A stretch of DNA of 64,000 bases, from contig VXBP01004622.1 of NCBI GenBank assembly GCA_013400115.1, forward strand, positions 916,314 to 980,313. The letters run 5' to 3'. Shown in pieces: positions 63,837 through 64,000 of this stretch. Under the pieces are notes generated by a model. That model was not told the DNA's origin and did not search any database. It saw only the letters and a list, made by a program, of their open reading frames with translations. Positions within the stretch are counted from its first letter, which is position 1; each line of letters begins with the position of its first letter. Origin of the DNA: Rhinopomastus cyanomelas (taxonomy: Eukaryota; Chordata; Aves; Bucerotiformes; Rhinopomastidae). Position numbers and translations under genes: made by a program.

Positions 63837-64000
63837 AGGGGAAGGTTCAGCTCTTTTATGGCCCCAGACTCCCGTGGGGAGTGGTCTGGGGTACAGACCG
63901 GGGGAGCAGACAACACTGGGGTATAGATCCCAGGGAACAGCAGTCCTTCACAGGGCTGAACTAGGGAAGGAACTACGGAGAAGGGAAAAAGGATGGCGTG
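63837..64000 (-). other. probable 3' UTR of the next minus-strand gene (SDF2 by synteny)
   Basis: A minus-strand CATAAA, a common variant poly(A) signal, lies at 63855-63860. The sequence to its right has no clear coding signature. In mammals SDF2 follows BLTP2 in the same orientation, so this is plausibly its 3' UTR. No SDF2 codon is visible, so the assignment rests on gene order only. Confidence 0.35.

Overview
This is vertebrate nuclear DNA, most likely from a bird. Evidence: GT-AG spliced genes; many CR1 retrotransposon tails ending in ATTCTATG-type repeats; compact genes in a GC-rich background like an avian microchromosome; and the conserved gene order UNC119 - PIGS - ALDOC - SPAG5 - RSKR (SGK494) - BLTP2 (KIAA0100), which matches human 17q11.2. 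All six genes lie on the minus strand, so transcription runs right to left. Exons were delimited by matching translated segments to remembered family members, then checking splice sites and reading phase. For UNC119, PIGS, ALDOC, RSKR and BLTP2 the exon lengths sum to a whole number of codons (210, 562, 364, 407 and 2,245 residues).

Layout. 1-9.2 kb is AT-rich and gene-free apart from CR1 tails and possible UNC119 3' UTR. 9.2-23.7 kb is UNC119 (five coding exons, 10.8 kb first intron). 23.8-24.2 kb is an intergenic minisatellite. 24.5-28.7 kb is PIGS (12 exons). 29.2-32.9 kb is ALDOC (8 coding exons plus an inferred 5' non-coding exon). 33.0-33.5 kb is another minisatellite. 34.7-43.4 kb is SPAG5 (astrin, 24 exons). 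43.9-47.5 kb is RSKR (11 exons, protein kinase). 47.8-63.4 kb is BLTP2 (39 exons, bridge-like lipid-transfer protein). The last about 160 bases look like the 3' end of another minus-strand gene, by synteny probably SDF2.

The genes are unrelated in function: lipidated-protein trafficking (UNC119), GPI-anchor transamidase (PIGS), brain-type aldolase (ALDOC), mitotic spindle/kinetochore (SPAG5), a kinase (RSKR) and ER-contact lipid transfer (BLTP2). They form a tight head-to-tail array with gaps of about 0.3-0.5 kb in places.

No wholly new system was found. The most unusual features are: two expanded in-frame tandem repeats in the large SPAG5 exon (63-bp and 36-bp units); a tandemly duplicated three-exon cassette in SPAG5 with signs of homogenisation; three GC-AG introns in BLTP2; a 28-bp tandem repeat in the RSKR 3' UTR; and a CR1 copy in BLTP2 intron 18 whose near-identical segments abut single N characters and are probably an assembly artefact.
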